From Shimia thalassica (lineage in GTDB: Bacteria > Pseudomonadota > Alphaproteobacteria > Rhodobacterales > Rhodobacteraceae), in contig NZ_CYTW01000001.1 in the NCBI RefSeq assembly GCF_001458215.1, forward strand, positions 310,001 to 374,000: DNA of 64,000 nucleotides, written 5' to 3'. The stretch's first letter is position 1. Each line of letters opens with the position of its first letter. Position numbers and translations under genes: made by a program. The notes beneath the pieces are model-generated. The model ran no database searches, was not told the DNA's origin, and saw nothing but the letters and a program-made list of their open reading frames with translations. Below are positions 34,873 through 44,385 of this stretch, piece after piece.

Positions 34873-36966
34873 ATGACCCAGCCAATGACCCATCACCGCA
34901 GCTGTAACATCTGCGAGGCCATGTGCGGCCTGATCATCACGCATGACGGCGATACGGTGTTGTCCGTGAAACCCGATCCTGACGATCCTTTGTCGCGCGG
35001 GCATATCTGCCCAAAGGCCGTGGCGTTGCAGGATTTCCGTGTTGATCCCGACAGGGTGACCCGTCCGCTCAAGAAAGTGGACGGTGCCTTTGTCGAAATC
35101 AGCTGGGAAGAAGCCTATGACTTTGCGGCGCAGCGTCTTCAGGAGGTGCAGCAGGCCCATGGCAAGGATGCGGTCGGGGTCTATCTTGGCAATCCGAACG
35201 CGCACAAATTCGGGAACCTTTTGAACCTGCCAAGACTGGTCAAGGCTCTGGGTACGGTGAACCGGTATTCGTCTGCGACAGCCGATCAGATTCCCCATCA
35301 CGTGGCCTCGATCCATATGATGGGGCATCCCATGCTTATTCCCGTGCCGGATGTCGAACGCACCGATTTCATGGTTATCATCGGAGGAAACCCGTTGGTG
35401 TCGAACGGGTCGATGATGACAGCCCCCGGTTTTGGCAAGCGCATGGACGAGATCAAGGCGCGCGGTGGGCGGGTCGTTGTGATTGACCCGCGGCGCACCG
35501 AAACGGCGGAAAAAGCGACCGAGCATCATTTCATCAAGCCGGAAACTGATGCCTTTTTGATGTTTGCCCTCCTGCACGAGATTTTCGAAGCGGATCTCGT
35601 TGATTTGGCAACGCTTGCCGGGGTGGTTGACGGGCTTGAGGCGTTGAAAAAGGCCGTCGCACCGTTTGATGCGGATAAAGCGGCCGAAATGACAGGGATT
35701 CCGGCGGACACCATCCGTCAGTTGGCCCATGATTTCGCGACGGCAAAATCGGCCGTGTGTTATGCGCGGATGGGCGCATCCACGCAAAGCTTTGGAACGC
35801 TTTGCCAGTGGGCCAATAATGCCCTGAACATCGTCACGGGTAACTTTGACAGTGAGGGTGGGGCAATGTTCACCACGCCCGCGCTGGATTATGTCGGAAT
35901 GACAAGCCGGAGAGGACAGGTCAGATCCTATCCCGAGAAACGTTCGCGTGTTTCAGGGCAGCCTCTTTATAACGGAGAGTTCCCGATTTCGGTCATGGCT
36001 GAAGAAATGGAAACCTCTGGTGAGGGTCAAATTAAGGCGATGGTGACAGTTGCGGGCAATCCCGTGCTGACCGCGCCAAACGGACGGCGGATCGAGGAGG
36101 GGCTTGAAAAGCTCGACTTTATGCTCTCGGTCGACATTCACATCAACGACACGACGCGTCATGCGGACCTGATTCTCCCGGGGACTGTGGCGCTGGAAGA
36201 AGTGATGTATGATATGGTCTTTCATACCTTTGCGGTGCGCAATACTTCCGGGTTTGCGCCTGCGCTTTTCGATCCGCCAAATCAAAACCCGCAGGAATGG
36301 GAAGTGATCGCCCAGCTCACGGCCCGGTTGACCGGCGCCAACAGCATCGGGCCGGACCCGACAACCACGCTTGGGGCGTTGTTGCCCAACGGGTATCATG
36401 CGGATCGCGTGTCCGTTGACGCCTTGTTGAAATCCGGCACACCGATTGATCTGGGGCCGCTGGTGGCGAACCTGAAAGACCGGCTTGAGACGCCGGACAA
36501 ACGGATAAACCTTGCGCCACAGGCCTTTCTTGAGGATCTGCCACGGTTACTGGAGTTTGAGCCGCCGGTGACGGATGAGTTCCCTCTGCTTATGATCGGG
36601 CGCCGTCAGGTGCGCAGCCATAACAGCTGGACGCAGAACAGCCTGCGTCTGGTTAAAGGGAAAAACCGTTGCACCGTTCAGCTTAATCCGGTTGATGCGG
36701 CGCGTCTCGGGATCGAGGATGAGGCCAATGTTATCGTCGAAGGGCGTGTTGGTTCGGTCGAGATGGCGGCAGAAGTCACAGACGAGATGGCACCCGGTGT
36801 GGTCTCTATTCCGCAAGGTTGGGGTCAAAAGAATGGCAAGATCGGCATCGCCCGCGATGTCGGGACGATTTCCATCAATGACCTGACAGATGACTCGCGA
36901 ATTGATCCGGTAAGCGGCAACGCGGCCTTTAATGGCGTGCCTGTTGCAGTAAAACTGGCCAGCTGA
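34873..36966 (+). CDS. molybdopterin oxidoreductase (soluble, DMSO-reductase family)
   Basis: The 697-residue product has an N-terminal 4Fe-4S site with Cys11, Cys14, Cys18 and Cys46, then MopB motifs (IIGGNPLVSNG, VVVIDPRRTETAEKA, IVTGNFDSEGG) and the C-terminal molydopterin-dinucleotide domain (RQVRSHNSWTQNSLRL, VSIPQGWGQ). There is no Tat signal, so it stays in the cytoplasm. The expected metal-ligand region (NRYSSATADQ, about 130-139) offers Ser133/Ser134 and no Cys or selenocysteine. The gene follows the dehydrogenases by 20 bases. It may hydroxylate or reduce a CoA-bound intermediate; the reaction is unknown. Confidence 0.85.
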   Translation: MTQPMTHHRSCNICEAMCGLIITHDGDTVLSVKPDPDDPLSRGHICPKAVALQDFRVDPDRVTRPLKKVDGAFVEISWEEAYDFAAQRLQEVQQAHGKDAVGVYLGNPNAHKFGNLLNLPRLVKALGTVNRYSSATADQIPHHVASIHMMGHPMLIPVPDVERTDFMVIIGGNPLVSNGSMMTAPGFGKRMDEIKARGGRVVVIDPRRTETAEKATEHHFIKPETDAFLMFALLHEIFEADLVDLATLAGVVDGLEALKKAVAPFDADKAAEMTGIPADTIRQLAHDFATAKSAVCYARMGASTQSFGTLCQWANNALNIVTGNFDSEGGAMFTTPALDYVGMTSRRGQVRSYPEKRSRVSGQPLYNGEFPISVMAEEMETSGEGQIKAMVTVAGNPVLTAPNGRRIEEGLEKLDFMLSVDIHINDTTRHADLILPGTVALEEVMYDMVFHTFAVRNTSGFAPALFDPPNQNPQEWEVIAQLTARLTGANSIGPDPTTTLGALLPNGYHADRVSVDALLKSGTPIDLGPLVANLKDRLETPDKRINLAPQAFLEDLPRLLEFEPPVTDEFPLLMIGRRQVRSHNSWTQNSLRLVKGKNRCTVQLNPVDAARLGIEDEANVIVEGRVGSVEMAAEVTDEMAPGVVSIPQGWGQKNGKIGIARDVGTISINDLTDDSRIDPVSGNAAFNGVPVAVKLAS

Positions 36967-36986
36967 GAAAATACATGACGACATCA

Positions 36987-37018
36987 AGAGCGGTCTGGGG
37001 CACTCTCGGACCGCTCTT
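36987..37018 (+). terminator. hairpin terminator or attenuator before ridA
   Basis: Arms AGAGCGGTC (36987-36995) and GACCGCTCT (37009-37017) around a 13-base loop, followed by TTGTTATTT. Only 20 bases separate it from the next start codon, so it probably lowers but does not abolish read-through into ridA. Confidence 0.75.
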
Positions 37019-37038
37019 TGTTATTTGGAGACTGCCCT

Positions 37039-37425
37039 ATGAAAGCTCTTGCCCCGAAATCCATTGCGCCGCCCTTTGCCAAGTATAGCCATGGTGTTGA
37101 AACCGAGTTGCGCCGGGTTGTTCTGACAAGTGGGCAATTGGGCGTGGACAGAAAAGGCGTGATCCCCGAAGGCGCAGAGGCGCAGGCCGATATCTGCTTT
37201 GGCAACATTGACGCGATACTGGCCGAAGCGGGGCTGGACCGGCACGCGGTTCTGAGGATCAACGCCTTCGTCACGGACAGATCACATATGGCGGGATATA
37301 TGGCAGCGCGGGATCGCTATCTTGAAGGTCTGGAGGTGTTGCCCGCCTCTACGTTGGTGATTGTGTCCGGTTTCACACGTCCCGAGTTTGTCGTCGAAAT
37401 CGAAGTCATGGCCGCCGAGCGATAG
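37039..37425 (+). CDS. RidA/YjgF-family protein
   Basis: The 128-residue product belongs to the RidA (YjgF/YER057c/UK114) family, trimers that hydrolyse reactive enamine/imine intermediates. Family segments: LTSGQLGVDRKGVIPEGAEAQ, NIDAILAEAGLD and LVIVSGFTRPEFVVEIEVMA. The conserved catalytic Arg of true RidA near the C-terminus is not clear, so it may be of a RidA subgroup with another role. ATG 37039 follows TTGGAG (37025-37030). Confidence 0.82.
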   Translation: MKALAPKSIAPPFAKYSHGVETELRRVVLTSGQLGVDRKGVIPEGAEAQADICFGNIDAILAEAGLDRHAVLRINAFVTDRSHMAGYMAARDRYLEGLEVLPASTLVIVSGFTRPEFVVEIEVMAAER

Positions 37426-37620
37426 AAATTGCGGCGGCTTTGAGCGCCAGTTCTCGAACATTTTGAGGGTCTTTTGCCTTTGCGCGGCGCTGTCTGTTGA
37501 GACAGTCGGCGTATTTGTGCCTTTTATGCGGGCAAACCCTATGCGTTGCGTGCAATCCCGTCATGCTGGTTACTCTGACGCATGTCACGTCATAAAAACT
37601 CTACTTACATGGGCTTATAA

Positions 37621-37651
37621 GCTGTTTGCAGGTGCAGCATTTTACCTGCGC
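37621..37651. promoter_or_regulatory. TGC-rich site upstream of phaC, possible PhaR operator
   Basis: CTG, TTTGCAGG, TGCAGC and ACCTGCG units lie within 31 bases, 33-63 bases before the phaC start. PhaR of related bacteria binds TGC/GCA-rich DNA before PHA genes. The rest of the 258-base gap (37426-37683) shows no other clear signal. Confidence 0.35.
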
Positions 37652-37683
37652 GATCTGTTCGCAACCTGAGCTGGAAAAGTTCG

Positions 37684-39450
37684 ATGACAAAAAGACCTGT
37701 AAAAACCCATACCAATCCCAAGGCCCGCACCGGCCATGATGCCATGGCGGATGTTGCCGAAACCATCGATACGGCGGCCCATGCCGCGCTGAGTTCCTTG
37801 ACCGGAGGGCTGTCGCCTGCCGCCTTGGGCCAAGTCTATGCGGATTGGGCGCTGCACCTTGCGGCATCGCCGGGGAAACAGGCAGAGCTTGGCGTGAGCG
37901 CCGTTGAGAAGTTCGCAGAGTTTCAAAGCTATCTCATGCGATGTGCGATGTCGCAGGGGGACAAACCCTGTCTGCAATCGGGCAAGCGTGATCGCCGTTT
38001 CCGGCATCCGGATTGGGATGCCAAGCCGTTTGGGGCCTATAAACAGGGGTTTCTTCTGGCGCAACAATGGTGGGAAGAAGCAACCACGGGCATTCATGGT
38101 GTGAGCGCGGCGAACGAAAAAGCCGTTGGGTTTGCCGCCCGTCAGGTTCTGGATGCCATGTCGCCCGCCAATTTTCCGATGACCAATCCCGAGATCATCG
38201 AAAAGACGGTTGAAGAGAACGGCGCCAATATCATGCGCGGGTATCAAAACTATATCGATGACATGAAACATACCGTTCTGCATGAACGGTTCGGCGCTGA
38301 CTCCGGCTATAAGGTCGGGGAAAACCTTGCGGTTACGCCGGGCAAGGTGGTGTTCCGCAATCACCTTATCGAGCTGATCCAATACGAACCGACCACGGAC
38401 AAGGTGTGCCCCGAACCGGTTCTGATCGTGCCGGCGTGGATCATGAAATACTATATCCTTGATCTCAGCCCCGAAAATTCGATGGTCAAATACCTGACCG
38501 AGCAGGGGTATACCGTGTTCATGATCTCGTGGCGCAATCCGGGTGCAGAAGACGCCAAGCTGGGATTTGACGATTATCGCCGTATGGGACCGCTGGCCGC
38601 GATTGACGAAGTGCAAAAAATCACCGGATCAAGCCGCATCCACGCCGCAGGCTATTGCCTAGGGGGCACTTTGCTCAGTGTGACAGCCGCCGCAATGGCG
38701 CGCGATGGCGATGAACGTTTGGCCTCGATGACTTTGTTTGCCGCCCAGATCGATTTTACCGAAGCCGGCGAATTGATGTTGTTTATCAACGAAAGTCAGG
38801 TGTCCTTCCTCGAAGATATGATGTGGAAAACCGGTTATCTGGACGCAACCCAGATGTCTGGCGCCTTTCAGTTGCTGCGGTCTTCGGATCTGGTTTGGTC
38901 ACGTATCCAGCATGAATACCTTATGGGGGAAAAACCACGGTTCAACGATTTGATGTCGTGGAATGCGGACACGACGCGCATGCCGTACCGGATGCATTCC
39001 GAATACCTGCGCAAGCTGTTTCTGAACAACGACTTTGCGGAAGGCAAATTCATGGTCGGGGACAACACCGTGACCCCCTATGACATTCGCCTTCCCATCT
39101 TCTCGGTTGGAACGGAAACCGACCACGTTGCCCCGTGGAAGTCGGCCTATAAAGTCGAACAGCTGACGCATTCTCCGGTCACGTTTGTTCTGACGAACGG
39201 GGGGCACAATGCGGGTGTCGTGAGTGAACCCGGGCATCCAAGGCGTCACTATATGGTGCACTCGAGCAAAGACGAGGACCAGTATTTGTCGCCAGACCAT
39301 TGGCAGGACATTGCCGAGCACAAAGACGGGTCCTGGTGGCCCGAGTGGGTGGCTTGGCTGGACGCGCAGCAACAGGGCGAAGAAATTGTGCCGCCAAAAA
39401 TGGGCAAAGCGCTCTGCGATGCGCCCGGCACCTATGTCATGATGGAGTGA
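37684..39450 (+). CDS. phaC: class I poly(3-hydroxyalkanoate) synthase
   Basis: PhaC polymerises (R)-3-hydroxyacyl-CoA into storage polyester. The 588-residue product has the lipase-like box GYCLGG with Cys325, Asp480 in GTETDHVAPW and His508 in NGGHNAG, the catalytic triad, and length typical of class I. Downstream, at intervals of three bases, are a FabI-like reductase and a MaoC-phosphotransacylase fusion, not the usual phaA/phaB/phaP. This set suggests a paralogue tied to a fatty-acid-like branch rather than the main PHB synthase. Expression may be governed by the TGC-rich upstream site. Confidence 0.92.
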   Translation: MTKRPVKTHTNPKARTGHDAMADVAETIDTAAHAALSSLTGGLSPAALGQVYADWALHLAASPGKQAELGVSAVEKFAEFQSYLMRCAMSQGDKPCLQSGKRDRRFRHPDWDAKPFGAYKQGFLLAQQWWEEATTGIHGVSAANEKAVGFAARQVLDAMSPANFPMTNPEIIEKTVEENGANIMRGYQNYIDDMKHTVLHERFGADSGYKVGENLAVTPGKVVFRNHLIELIQYEPTTDKVCPEPVLIVPAWIMKYYILDLSPENSMVKYLTEQGYTVFMISWRNPGAEDAKLGFDDYRRMGPLAAIDEVQKITGSSRIHAAGYCLGGTLLSVTAAAMARDGDERLASMTLFAAQIDFTEAGELMLFINESQVSFLEDMMWKTGYLDATQMSGAFQLLRSSDLVWSRIQHEYLMGEKPRFNDLMSWNADTTRMPYRMHSEYLRKLFLNNDFAEGKFMVGDNTVTPYDIRLPIFSVGTETDHVAPWKSAYKVEQLTHSPVTFVLTNGGHNAGVVSEPGHPRRHYMVHSSKDEDQYLSPDHWQDIAEHKDGSWWPEWVAWLDAQQQGEEIVPPKMGKALCDAPGTYVMME

Positions 39451-39453
39451 CCC

Positions 39454-40230
39454 ATGTTTCCAAAAAGTGAATTTCTGAAAGGTAAACGCGGCCTGATTGT
39501 CGGCGTTGCCAATGATCAATCGATCGCTGCAGGATGTGCCACGGTTCTGGCCAATGCGGGCGCCGACCTTGCGCTAACGTATCTGTCGGACAAGGCCAAG
39601 CGGTTTGTCGCACCAGTTGCCGAGGCAACGGGCGCGAAAATGTTGCTGCCCCTGGATGTCACTAATGACGCCCAGATGGAGGCCACTTTTGACGCCATCA
39701 AAGAAGAATGGGGTGGCTTGGATTTTGTGCTGCATTCCATTGCCTTTTGTCCGCAACAGGATCTGCACGGTCGGGTTACAGACAGCTCTCGGGAAGGGTT
39801 CTCGCAGGCGATGGATATTTCGGTCCATTCCTTTGCGCGTCTTGCCCGCCTTGCCGAACCGTTGATGAAAGACGGGGGCAGTCTGCTCACCGTGAGTTAT
39901 TATGGCGCCGAAAAAGTGGTGGATCATTATAACGTCATGGGGCCGGTCAAAGCTGCGCTTGAGTCGTTGACCCGCTATATGGCGGCAGAGCTGGGACCGG
40001 TGGGTATTCGCGTCAATGCAATTTCGCCCGGCCCGCTTATGACTCGTGCGGCCAGCGGGATTGATCACTTTGACGATCTTGCCCACCACGCCGAAAACCG
40101 CGCGCCTTTGTGCAGACTGGTGACCATCGAGGAAGTTGGGCAGGCAGCCCTTTGTCTGTTGTCGGAACAATCCAGCGCCATGACCGGAAACATCATGTTC
40201 GTCGATGGCGGCTATCACGTGATGTCCTGA
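39454..40230 (+). CDS. FabI-like NADH enoyl-ACP/CoA reductase
   Basis: The 258-residue product is of the FabI type: GLIVGVANDQSIAAGCA at the N-terminus (the FabI form of the glycine motif), LHSIAFCP and the Tyr-x6-Lys pair in YNVMGPVKAALESL. It reduces trans-2-enoyl thioesters with NADH. Its location between phaC and the MaoC-phosphotransacylase fusion, all with three-base gaps, suggests work on CoA or acyl-phosphate-linked acyl groups instead of the main fatty-acid synthase. Whether the genome has another fabI cannot be told here. Confidence 0.85.
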   Translation: MFPKSEFLKGKRGLIVGVANDQSIAAGCATVLANAGADLALTYLSDKAKRFVAPVAEATGAKMLLPLDVTNDAQMEATFDAIKEEWGGLDFVLHSIAFCPQQDLHGRVTDSSREGFSQAMDISVHSFARLARLAEPLMKDGGSLLTVSYYGAEKVVDHYNVMGPVKAALESLTRYMAAELGPVGIRVNAISPGPLMTRAASGIDHFDDLAHHAENRAPLCRLVTIEEVGQAALCLLSEQSSAMTGNIMFVDGGYHVMS

Positions 40231-40233
40231 GCC

Positions 40234-41622
40234 ATGCAGTATATCGAAAACCGAACCTTTGACGAGATCAGTGTCGGAGACACCGCCGAAATGGTGCGTG
40301 TCCTGACCGCGCGTGACATTGATCTGTTTGCGATCATGTCGGGGGATGTGAACCCGGCGCATCTGGATGCCGAATTCGCGCGTGACGACATTTTTCACAA
40401 GGTGATCGCCCATGGCATGTGGGGGGGCGCGTTGATTTCGGCTGTGTTGGGCACGCAATTGCCCGGACCGGGGACCATCTACCTCAACCAATCGCTCAGC
40501 TTTCGCCGCCCCGTCGGTCTGGGAGACCGCATTCGGGTGGTGGTGACCGTTCTTGAAAAGGACGCCGAAACCTCGCGGATCAAATTGGGCTGTGCCTGTT
40601 TGAACGACGAGGACAAAGCCGTGATCAAGGGGGAGGCGGAAGTGATCGCGCCCTCGAAGAAAATTCGCCGGCAACGTGCGCATTTGCCGGATGTGCATCT
40701 TCATCACCACGGTGCGGCCTATAGCAGTTTGCTGGCTGCGGCGCAGGCGGCGTCGACGATTCGGATTGCCGTGATCTGCCCCACGACGCCACGGTCCCTG
40801 AATGGCGCGATGGATGCCTTTCGACAGGGGTTGACCCTGCCGACCCTGATTGGTCCCGAAGAAGACATCCGCGATGTGGCCGACGAAATCGGAGTGGATC
40901 TGACAGGCGCGACAATTGTAAATGCAGCTTCGGTCAAGGACGCGATCCAGCGAGCCGTTGAAATGGTCGCCGCGGGCGAGGTCGATGCACTGGATGAGGG
41001 CACCGCACGTATTCGGGCATTGGTCAAAGGGATCACACCGGCCCTGTCCACAGCGGTTTCAATGAGTCACGCGTTTGCTTTGGATGTTCCGGGCTATCCA
41101 AAGCCGCTGATCGTGACAGACGGGTTGTTGAACACAAAGCCAACGCTCGAGACAAAGCGGGACATCATCGAGAATGCGCTAACACTTGCGCGGGCCTTGA
41201 ATGTAGAAACCCCGAAGGTGGCGATTTTGTCCGCCTTTGAAGAGATCACCTCGACGGTTTCCGCAACTCTGGACGCTGCCGCTTTGTGCAAAATGGCACA
41301 GCGCGGCCAGATTTCGGGTGGTGTTCTGGACGGGCCAATGGCCTTTGATACGGCGATTTCCAAGACCGTTGCCAAGGCATTTTCCGGTCGCCCCGACGTG
41401 GCGGGAGAGGCAGATATTCTTGTCGCGCCCGGGCTTGAGGCCGGCAATGTCATTGCCAAACAGTTGATGCATTTTGCAGGGGCTGAAATCGCCGGTGTGC
41501 TTTTGGGCGCGCGCGTGCCGGTGATTGTGAATGGCCGTGCAGACAGCACGCGTTCCAAAGTCGGGGCAGCTGCGCTGGCTGTTTTGTTGCGGCAACAACA
41601 GCGGCAATCACTGGTTTCCTGA
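40234..41622 (+). CDS. MaoC hydratase - phosphate acetyl/butyryltransferase fusion
   Basis: The 462-residue protein fuses two enzymes. Residues 1 to about 145 are a MaoC-type hot-dog hydratase (NPAHLDAEFA, IAHGMWGGALISAVLG, PGTIYLNQSLSFRRPV) that adds water to enoyl-CoA giving (R)-3-hydroxyacyl-CoA. Residues about 155-462 are a phosphotransacylase of the Pta/Ptb family, converting acyl-CoA to acyl-phosphate. In related genomes an acetate/propionate kinase follows; here none does. With PhaC and the reductase it would move acyl groups between CoA, polymer and acyl-phosphate. It is the last gene of the operon. Confidence 0.88.
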   Translation: MQYIENRTFDEISVGDTAEMVRVLTARDIDLFAIMSGDVNPAHLDAEFARDDIFHKVIAHGMWGGALISAVLGTQLPGPGTIYLNQSLSFRRPVGLGDRIRVVVTVLEKDAETSRIKLGCACLNDEDKAVIKGEAEVIAPSKKIRRQRAHLPDVHLHHHGAAYSSLLAAAQAASTIRIAVICPTTPRSLNGAMDAFRQGLTLPTLIGPEEDIRDVADEIGVDLTGATIVNAASVKDAIQRAVEMVAAGEVDALDEGTARIRALVKGITPALSTAVSMSHAFALDVPGYPKPLIVTDGLLNTKPTLETKRDIIENALTLARALNVETPKVAILSAFEEITSTVSATLDAAALCKMAQRGQISGGVLDGPMAFDTAISKTVAKAFSGRPDVAGEADILVAPGLEAGNVIAKQLMHFAGAEIAGVLLGARVPVIVNGRADSTRSKVGAAALAVLLRQQQRQSLVS

Positions 41623-41660
41623 TGCCTGTGAAAATGTTGCAACGATTTGTTATGTAAGGA

Positions 41661-41691
41661 AAAAGCCCCGGATCAGCGATCCGGGGCTTTT
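41661..41691. terminator. bidirectional intrinsic terminator
   Basis: Thirteen-base arms AAAGCCCCGGATC (41662-41674) and GATCCGGGGCTTT (41678-41690) with a three-base loop between the convergent fusion gene and pckA; T and A runs flank both sides. Confidence 0.9.
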
Positions 41692-41714
41692 GTCTTTTTC
41701 GGCGGAAGTGCCGC

Positions 41715-43313
41715 TTAACCGATTGCAGCAGCTTTCACGTCAGCATCGATATAGGGCAGGTACTGTTCGAAGTTGTTCGAGAACATATCAACCAGTTTTG
41801 CAGCCTGACGATCATAAGCGTCGCCGTCATCCCATGTCCGGCGCGGGTCCAGCAGAACCTCGGCCACACCTGGGACGTTTACAGGAACTTCAAAGCCAAA
41901 GTTGGGATCCTTGCGGAATTCAACTTCGTTCAGGGTGCCTTCCAGAGCGGCGGTCAGCAGAGCGCGTGTCGCACGGATCGGCATACGCGAACCTGTGCCA
42001 TACGCGCCGCCGGTCCAACCGGTGTTGACCAACCAGCAGGTTGCGCCGTGCTGGGCGATCTTTTCACGCAGCAGGTTACCGTAGGCTTCTGGGCGACGTG
42101 GCATGAAGGGGGCGCCAAAGCAGGTCGAGAATGTGGGCTCGGGCTCGGTCACGCCGCGCTCTGTGCCGGCCACTTTCGAGGTGAAGCCGGACAGGAAGTG
42201 ATACATGGCCTGAGCAGGTGTCAGGCGCGCGATTGGAGGCAGAACACCAAACGCATCACATGTCAGCATGATGATGTTTTTGGGGTGGCCACCGATCGCA
42301 GAGTCCGACGCATTCGAGATGTAGTTCAGCGGGTAGGCGCAACGCATGTTGGCGGTCAGGCTGTCATCTTCGAAGTCGAGTTCTTTGGTCTCTTCGTCAT
42401 AGACCATGTTTTCGATCACTGTGCCGAATTTCGACGTGGTCGCATAGATCTCTGGCTCGGCTTCAGGGTTCAGGCTGATGGTTTTGGCATAGCAACCGCC
42501 TTCGAAGTTGAAGGTGCCGTTGTCGGACCAGCCATGTTCGTCATCCCCGATCAGAGTGCGGTCAGGGTCAGCAGACAGCGTGGTTTTACCCGTGCCGGAC
42601 AATCCGAAGAACACGGCAGTGTCGACAGGGTTGTCATTGGCGTGGTTGGCCGAGCAGTGCATCGGCATGATGCCCTTTTCAGGCAGCAGGTAGTTCAGCA
42701 GGGTGAAAACAGATTTCTTGTTTTCGCCAGCATACTCGGTGCCGCCGATCAGGATCAGCTTCTTGTCAAAGTTCATCGCGATCACGGTTTCCGAACGACA
42801 GTTGTGACGCTCTGGGTTCGCTTGGAACGATGGGCAGTTGATGACGGTGAAGTCAGCCAGGAAGTCGTTGAGGTCGTCACGGTCGGGACGACGCAGCATG
42901 TGGCGGATGAACAGGCCATGCCAAGCCAGCTCTGTCACCATACGCACATTGATAGAGTGCTTGGGATCAGCGCCACCGATGAGGTCCTGAACAAAATAGT
43001 CGCCGCCCTTCATATGCTCGACCATGTCGGCATAGAGGTTGTCAAAACCTTCGGGGGACATCGCGGCGTTGTTTTCCCACCAGATGCTATCCGCAACACT
43101 GTCGGTTTTCACGACGTGTTTGTCTTTGGGAGAGCGGCCGGTAAATTTGCCTGTCGAAACGAGAAATGCGCCGCCGTTGCCAAGCGTGCCTTCGTCTCGT
43201 TTGAGCGCGGCTTCAATCAGCGCGGGCTCCATGAGGTTATAATAGACATTACCCAGCCCATCGATCCCTTGATCTTCGAGGCGGAATTGCGGGTTTACCC
43301 GTCCAAATGTCAT
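41715..43313 (-). CDS. pckA: phosphoenolpyruvate carboxykinase (ATP)
   Basis: PckA makes PEP from oxaloacetate with ATP at the start of gluconeogenesis. The 532-residue product shows [15 protein letters not shown] (P loop), [13 protein letters not shown] (kinase-2 motif) and the RSPKDKHVV substrate loop, at the usual length. ATG 43313 is chosen because AGGAG lies 8 bases before it; a TTG six bases earlier is less likely. It is divergent from chvI, and in relatives the ChvGI system is known to affect pckA. Confidence 0.95.
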   Translation of the reverse strand: MTFGRVNPQFRLEDQGIDGLGNVYYNLMEPALIEAALKRDEGTLGNGGAFLVSTGKFTGRSPKDKHVVKTDSVADSIWWENNAAMSPEGFDNLYADMVEHMKGGDYFVQDLIGGADPKHSINVRMVTELAWHGLFIRHMLRRPDRDDLNDFLADFTVINCPSFQANPERHNCRSETVIAMNFDKKLILIGGTEYAGENKKSVFTLLNYLLPEKGIMPMHCSANHANDNPVDTAVFFGLSGTGKTTLSADPDRTLIGDDEHGWSDNGTFNFEGGCYAKTISLNPEAEPEIYATTSKFGTVIENMVYDEETKELDFEDDSLTANMRCAYPLNYISNASDSAIGGHPKNIIMLTCDAFGVLPPIARLTPAQAMYHFLSGFTSKVAGTERGVTEPEPTFSTCFGAPFMPRRPEAYGNLLREKIAQHGATCWLVNTGWTGGAYGTGSRMPIRATRALLTAALEGTLNEVEFRKDPNFGFEVPVNVPGVAEVLLDPRRTWDDGDAYDRQAAKLVDMFSNNFEQYLPYIDADVKAAAIG

Positions 43314-43674
43314 AGTCAAACTCCTGTAGCCGGCTCGTACGAGGCGGCGGTGCTAGATTTTGCGACCGAATGAGGCCACTGTCTTTCATCAGGCAAAATG
43401 CCCGGTGGCGGGGTCATAGCATGAGGATTTGCTGATTGAACAGGACGCTTTATCGCAGTTAGCGCAACCAAGTGTATGTTAACGCCACCAACAGGCAGAT
43501 CGGTCAAAAACCGCCCAAATAGGTGAGTCATTTTAGCCATTGGTAAGGGAAAACTGGTTGAAATAAGCGGGGTTTACGGCCTGATTCGCGTTTTGGGATT
43601 GCTAAAAGTCATGACCAAGGGGCATACTGGCGGAAAAAACAGGCAATAAAAACGAGTAGTAAAGGGACCTCCCA
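43314..43674. promoter_or_regulatory. 361-base divergent promoter region pckA/chvI
   Basis: This gap must hold promoters for both genes. I see no gene, no long palindrome and no clear boxes apart from AT-rich stretches at about 43495-43570 and 43630-43665. A ChvI or carbon-catabolite site would be expected here but cannot be defined by eye. Confidence 0.5.
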
Positions 43675-44376
43675 ATGTCGAAAATCGCTTTGGTGGACGA
43701 TGACAGGAACATCCTGACATCTGTGTCCATGACCCTCGAGGCAGAGGGGTTTGAAGTCGAAACTTATAATGATGGCCAGCAAGCGCTGGACGCATTTAAC
43801 AAAAACCTCCCCGATATGGCCGTGCTGGACATTAAGATGCCACGCATGGACGGGATGGATCTATTGCAGCGCCTGCGCCAGAAAACGCAGATGCCGGTGA
43901 TCTTCCTGACATCGAAAGATGACGAAATCGACGAAGTGCTTGGCCTTCGTATGGGGGCTGATGACTATGTGAAAAAACCGTTTTCACAGCGTCTTTTGGT
44001 CGAACGTATCCGGGCACTGTTGCGCCGTCAGGAAGCCTTTGATGGCGAAATCGTTGCGGATACAGAAGAAACCAAGGTTATGAACCGTGGCGAACTGATC
44101 ATGGACCCCCTGCGCCATTCAGTAAGCTGGAAAGGCGCCGACGTGACGCTGACTGTGACTGAGTTCCTGCTTTTGCAGGCGCTGGCACAGCGTCCGGGTT
44201 TCGTGAAAAGCCGTGACCAGCTTATGGACGTTGCTTACGACGATCAGGTTTACGTCGACGACCGTACAATTGACAGCCACATCAAGCGTTTGCGCAAGAA
44301 GATGCGCACAGCAGATCCAGAGTTCTCGGCAATTGAGACGCTCTATGGGATCGGCTATAGATACAACGAAGAATAA
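43675..44376 (+). CDS. chvI: response regulator ChvI
   Basis: The 233-residue regulator has a receiver domain with DDD at 8-10, phosphoacceptor Asp52 ([12 protein letters not shown]), and Lys in the KKPFS block, then an OmpR-type winged helix ([34 protein letters not shown] in part). Together with ChvG it controls envelope, acid and carbon responses in alphaproteobacteria. It lies ten bases before chvG. Confidence 0.93.
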   Translation: MSKIALVDDDRNILTSVSMTLEAEGFEVETYNDGQQALDAFNKNLPDMAVLDIKMPRMDGMDLLQRLRQKTQMPVIFLTSKDDEIDEVLGLRMGADDYVKKPFSQRLLVERIRALLRRQEAFDGEIVADTEETKVMNRGELIMDPLRHSVSWKGADVTLTVTEFLLLQALAQRPGFVKSRDQLMDVAYDDQVYVDDRTIDSHIKRLRKKMRTADPEFSAIETLYGIGYRYNEE

Positions 44377-44385
44377 GCGCTGATA

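Noticed and set aside
39574..40710. 378-codon minus-strand frame across the FabI-like and MaoC genes
   Set aside because: Spans two well-supported genes on the other strand and resembles nothing known.
42048..43373. 441-codon plus-strand frame opposite pckA
   Set aside because: Complete overlap with a highly conserved enzyme gene; an antisense shadow of GC-rich codon use.
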